Part shown: positions 17,161 to 20,953 of the stretch, one piece after another
Position numbering within the stretch: position 1 is the first letter of the stretch
Layout: each line of letters begins with the position of its first letter
Source: DASTPP01 sp035762175
GTDB lineage: Bacteria; Myxococcota_A; Polyangia; Polyangiales; Polyangiaceae
Length of the DNA stretch: 20,953 nt
Reading direction: 5' to 3'
Assembly (NCBI GenBank): GCA_035762175.1
Contig: DASTPP010000152.1
Location: 1-20,953, forward strand
Notes under the pieces: model-generated
What the model was told of the DNA's origin: nothing
The model's database searches: none
Seen by the model: the letters and a program-made list of their open reading frames with translations, nothing else
Made by a program: the position numbers and the translations under genes

Positions 17161-17171
17161 TCGGCGCGCGG

Positions 17172-18647
17172 TCAGCTCGCCTCGTAACCCTGCGGCGGAC
17201 GGAAGCCGCCGAGCTCGGCCGACAGCAGCGCGACCAGGCGCAGCGGCGTCAAGTCTTCGAGGTAGGGGCCGACGACCTGCAAGCCGACGGGCAACCCGGC
17301 CCGCGACTGGCCCGCGGGGAAGGCCGTCGCAGGTTGCCCCGCCACGGTAGCGATCGAGGGGTAGGCTAGCCCGAAGAGGTACGGCACCTCGCGCCCGCCG
17401 ACGACGTGGGTGAGCGTCGCGTCGCTGTCGTCGAAGGGCCAAGCGCGGTCGACGTGCGGGTACGGCAAGACGTTGATGACAGGCGCCAGAAGCACGTCCC
17501 AGTCGCGGAAGAACGCGCGCCACGACGCCCGGTACCGCTCGCGCTCGACGTTCCAAACGAGGTAATCGCCCGGCGCGCCCGTCAGCCCGTGCAGGTGCGC
17601 TTGGCCGAACTCGTCGTGGACACGACGCCACATCGCGACCCGCCGCCGCCGCTCGGCCTCGTCGACGCGCGCGCTCGTCACCGCCGAGAAGAGCGAGCGG
17701 TAGAGCCGAAAGTGGGCGCGATGGTCGCCGAGCCCCTCAGGCTGCGCCTCTCGGACGACCGCGCCGAGGCGGGCGAGCCCGGCGGCGACGCGCTCGACGG
17801 CGGCTTGGATCTCGTCGTCGACGGCGAGCCAGCCGATGCGCGGCAGCACCGCGACGCGAAAGTCGGCGAGCCGTCGGTGGCGCGCCGGCGGCAACTCAAC
17901 ACGCCAAGCGACGTCTTCGCCGACGTCGGGGCCGGCGAGGACAGACAGCGCGAGCTCCAAGTCGTCGGCGCTGCGCGCGAGCGGGCCCTGGACCGGCATG
18001 ACCGTGGCCGCGTTGGGCAGCGACGGGCCGGGAAACTGACCGCTGCGCGGCAGCAGCGTCTCGCTGGGCCGGTGGCCATAAACCCCGCAGAAGGTCGACG
18101 GCACGCGGACCGAGCCGCCGAGGTCGCTGCCGACCTCGAGGGCCGTGAGCCCGGCAGCGAGAGCGGCCGCGCTGCCGCCGCTCGAGCCGCCAGGCGTGTG
18201 CGTCAAGCACCAGGGGTTGGCGGTGCGTCCGTACACGGGGTTGGCCGACTGCCAGTCGGTGAGCATGGGCGGCACGTTGGTCTTGCCGAGCAGCACGGCG
18301 CCGGCCGCGCGCAGGCGTGCCGCGGCGGGCGCGTCGTGATCGGATCGTAGCCCCCGCCACTCGGGCACGCCGCACGTCGTGGGCCAGCCCCGGACATTGA
18401 TCGACTCTTTGAGCGTCACGGGCAGCCCGAGGAGGGCGCCCCCTTCGCCGCGGGCGAGGGCCTGGTCGGCGGCCCGCGCCTGCTCGCGCGCGGCGTCGAA
18501 GTCTCGGACGACGACGGCGTTGAGGGCGCCGTCGTACCGTTCGATGCGTCGGATGTAGAGCTCGGTGAGTTCGAGGGCGGAGGCGCGGCCGACCCGGAGC
18601 GCCGTCCGCAGCTCGGTGGCGCTCGCAAACGGATCAGGGCCCATCAT
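17172..18647 (-). CDS. Amidase-signature family hydrolase
   Basis: 491 residues, typical for the amidase-signature family of Ser-cisSer-Lys amide hydrolases. The triad can be placed as Lys80 (LPVTLKES), Ser155 (GGSSGGS) and Ser179 (DLGGSVR); the 24-residue gap between the serines is the usual one. The glycine/serine-rich core (about 151-190) is intact, and I see no signal peptide, so it is probably cytoplasmic. It is not GatA-specific: no gatB or gatC lies nearby, and such enzymes act on many amides. Two ATGs in tandem begin the frame; I chose the first, and no strong ribosome site is seen. It lies downstream of the ftsH terminator and has its own candidate promoter, so it is likely a separate transcript. 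A role in processing or resistance to the neighbouring product is only a guess from position. Confidence 0.9.
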   Translation of the reverse strand: MMGPDPFASATELRTALRVGRASALELTELYIRRIERYDGALNAVVVRDFDAAREQARAADQALARGEGGALLGLPVTLKESINVRGWPTTCGVPEWRGLRSDHDAPAAARLRAAGAVLLGKTNVPPMLTDWQSANPVYGRTANPWCLTHTPGGSSGGSAAALAAGLTALEVGSDLGGSVRVPSTFCGVYGHRPSETLLPRSGQFPGPSLPNAATVMPVQGPLARSADDLELALSVLAGPDVGEDVAWRVELPPARHRRLADFRVAVLPRIGWLAVDDEIQAAVERVAAGLARLGAVVREAQPEGLGDHRAHFRLYRSLFSAVTSARVDEAERRRRVAMWRRVHDEFGQAHLHGLTGAPGDYLVWNVERERYRASWRAFFRDWDVLLAPVINVLPYPHVDRAWPFDDSDATLTHVVGGREVPYLFGLAYPSIATVAGQPATAFPAGQSRAGLPVGLQVVGPYLEDLTPLRLVALLSAELGGFRPPQGYEAS

Positions 18648-18670
18648 GTGCTCGTCGGTCGCAAGGGGCG

Positions 18671-18682
18671 CACACTATATCA
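18671..18682 (-). promoter_or_regulatory. Candidate extended -10 promoter for the amidase gene
   Basis: Read on the minus strand, TGATATAGT is an extended -10 (TG-n-TATAGT) lying about 27 bases before the amidase ATG, in a short AT-richer patch between the ftsH terminator and the gene. No good -35 is present at 17-18 bases, which extended -10 promoters can tolerate. Inferred from motif only. Confidence 0.35.
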
Positions 18683-18740
18683 TGGCGACCCTCGCCGCGG
18701 GAAGGGCACAGCGACCGGCGCCACCCGAGCGAGAGATCAC

Positions 18741-18781
18741 AAAAATCGAAGCGCCGGGGCGTCCCTGACGCGCCCGGCGCT
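18741..18781 (-). terminator. Intrinsic terminator downstream of ftsH
   Basis: On the minus strand AGCGCCGGGCGCGTC (18781-18767) pairs with GACGCCCCGGCGCT (18763-18750) across a three-base loop, with one small bulge. TCGATTTTTG follows, giving the T-tract. It lies 34 bases beyond the ftsH stop and separates ftsH from the amidase gene. Confidence 0.82.
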
Positions 18782-18814
18782 CGGCCCTCGCGGGGAGGGG
18801 GAAGGGGTCGCTGC

Positions 18815-20758
<1,944 letters not shown>

Positions 20759-20953
20759 GATGACCTCGGACCTTAAAGGCTACTACGTCAGATGCCCTCG
20801 TTCGAGGGAACGATTCGCCATTCCTCAGAACCTAGTACTTTTTCGCCTCATTCACAGCTGCGTTCCCCGGTCGTGTGCCGCCGCGCCGCCGCGGTTTCTC
20901 GTCGGCCATGACGACCAACCCTCCCGGAAGCCAGACTCGCGCCGAGGGCGACC
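20759..20953. other. Upstream region of ftsH with a small palindrome
   Basis: 195 bases before the ftsH start, with no gene end visible in them. CCCTCG-TT-CGAGGG at 20795-20808 is a perfect six-base inverted repeat about 37 bases before the start codon. It could be an operator or an mRNA hairpin in the leader. I see no convincing -35/-10 pair. Confidence 0.3.

Larger units (their letters stand above)
16145..17171. other. 1.03-kb region without a convincing gene between the pab operon and the amidase
   Basis: This stretch holds the predicted operon leader (16145-16440), the candidate promoter, a lower-GC block (about 16340-16870), an inverted-repeat pair bounding 347 bases, and from 16903 a short plus-strand stretch resembling a transposase N-terminus. 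A 111-codon minus-strand frame (16477-16812, GTG start) lies almost exactly between the repeats. I recognise no family in it and see no good ribosome site, so I do not call it a gene. Composition and debris suggest the boundary of the biosynthetic cluster. Confidence 0.6.

Overview
This window is very GC-rich. The housekeeping ftsH at the right end reads like those of Myxococcota (the former myxobacterial Deltaproteobacteria), so a myxobacterium or close relative is the best guess. Every gene I can support lies on the minus strand, so transcription runs from right to left.

Right flank (about 17.2-20.8 kb): ftsH, a membrane AAA+ zinc protease, is followed by a clear intrinsic terminator. An amidase-signature hydrolase comes next and has a plausible promoter of its own. 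About 1 kb without a convincing gene separates these from the rest. This gap contains a lower-GC patch, an inverted-repeat pair, a possible transposase remnant and a strong sigma70-like promoter, so it is the likely edge of the biosynthetic cluster.

Biosynthetic operon (16.15 kb leftwards, running off the left end): a fused aminodeoxychorismate synthase/lyase (PabB-PabC) and its glutamine amidotransferase PabA make p-aminobenzoate (PABA). An AurF-type di-iron N-oxygenase with all seven metal ligands would oxidise PABA towards p-nitrobenzoate. Next is a 1031-residue fusion of a malonyl-CoA acyltransferase, a fatty-acyl-AMP-ligase-like domain and an acyl carrier protein. Last is a giant NRPS-PKS with at least 3147 codons in the window and domain order C-A(Gly)-PCP-KS-ACP-KS-DH-KR, truncated by the window edge. 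Neither KS is followed by a built-in acyltransferase, so this is a trans-AT assembly line served by the AT of the preceding protein.

Working model (inference): PABA is made and N-oxidised, activated by the AMP-ligase, loaded on the adjacent ACP and joined to glycine. Two malonyl units then extend it, the second being reduced and dehydrated. An aureothin-type nitroaryl starter feeding a glycine-containing trans-AT line is the most interesting feature here. Two points qualify this: the acid accepted by the ligase is not proven, and the assembly line continues beyond the window.
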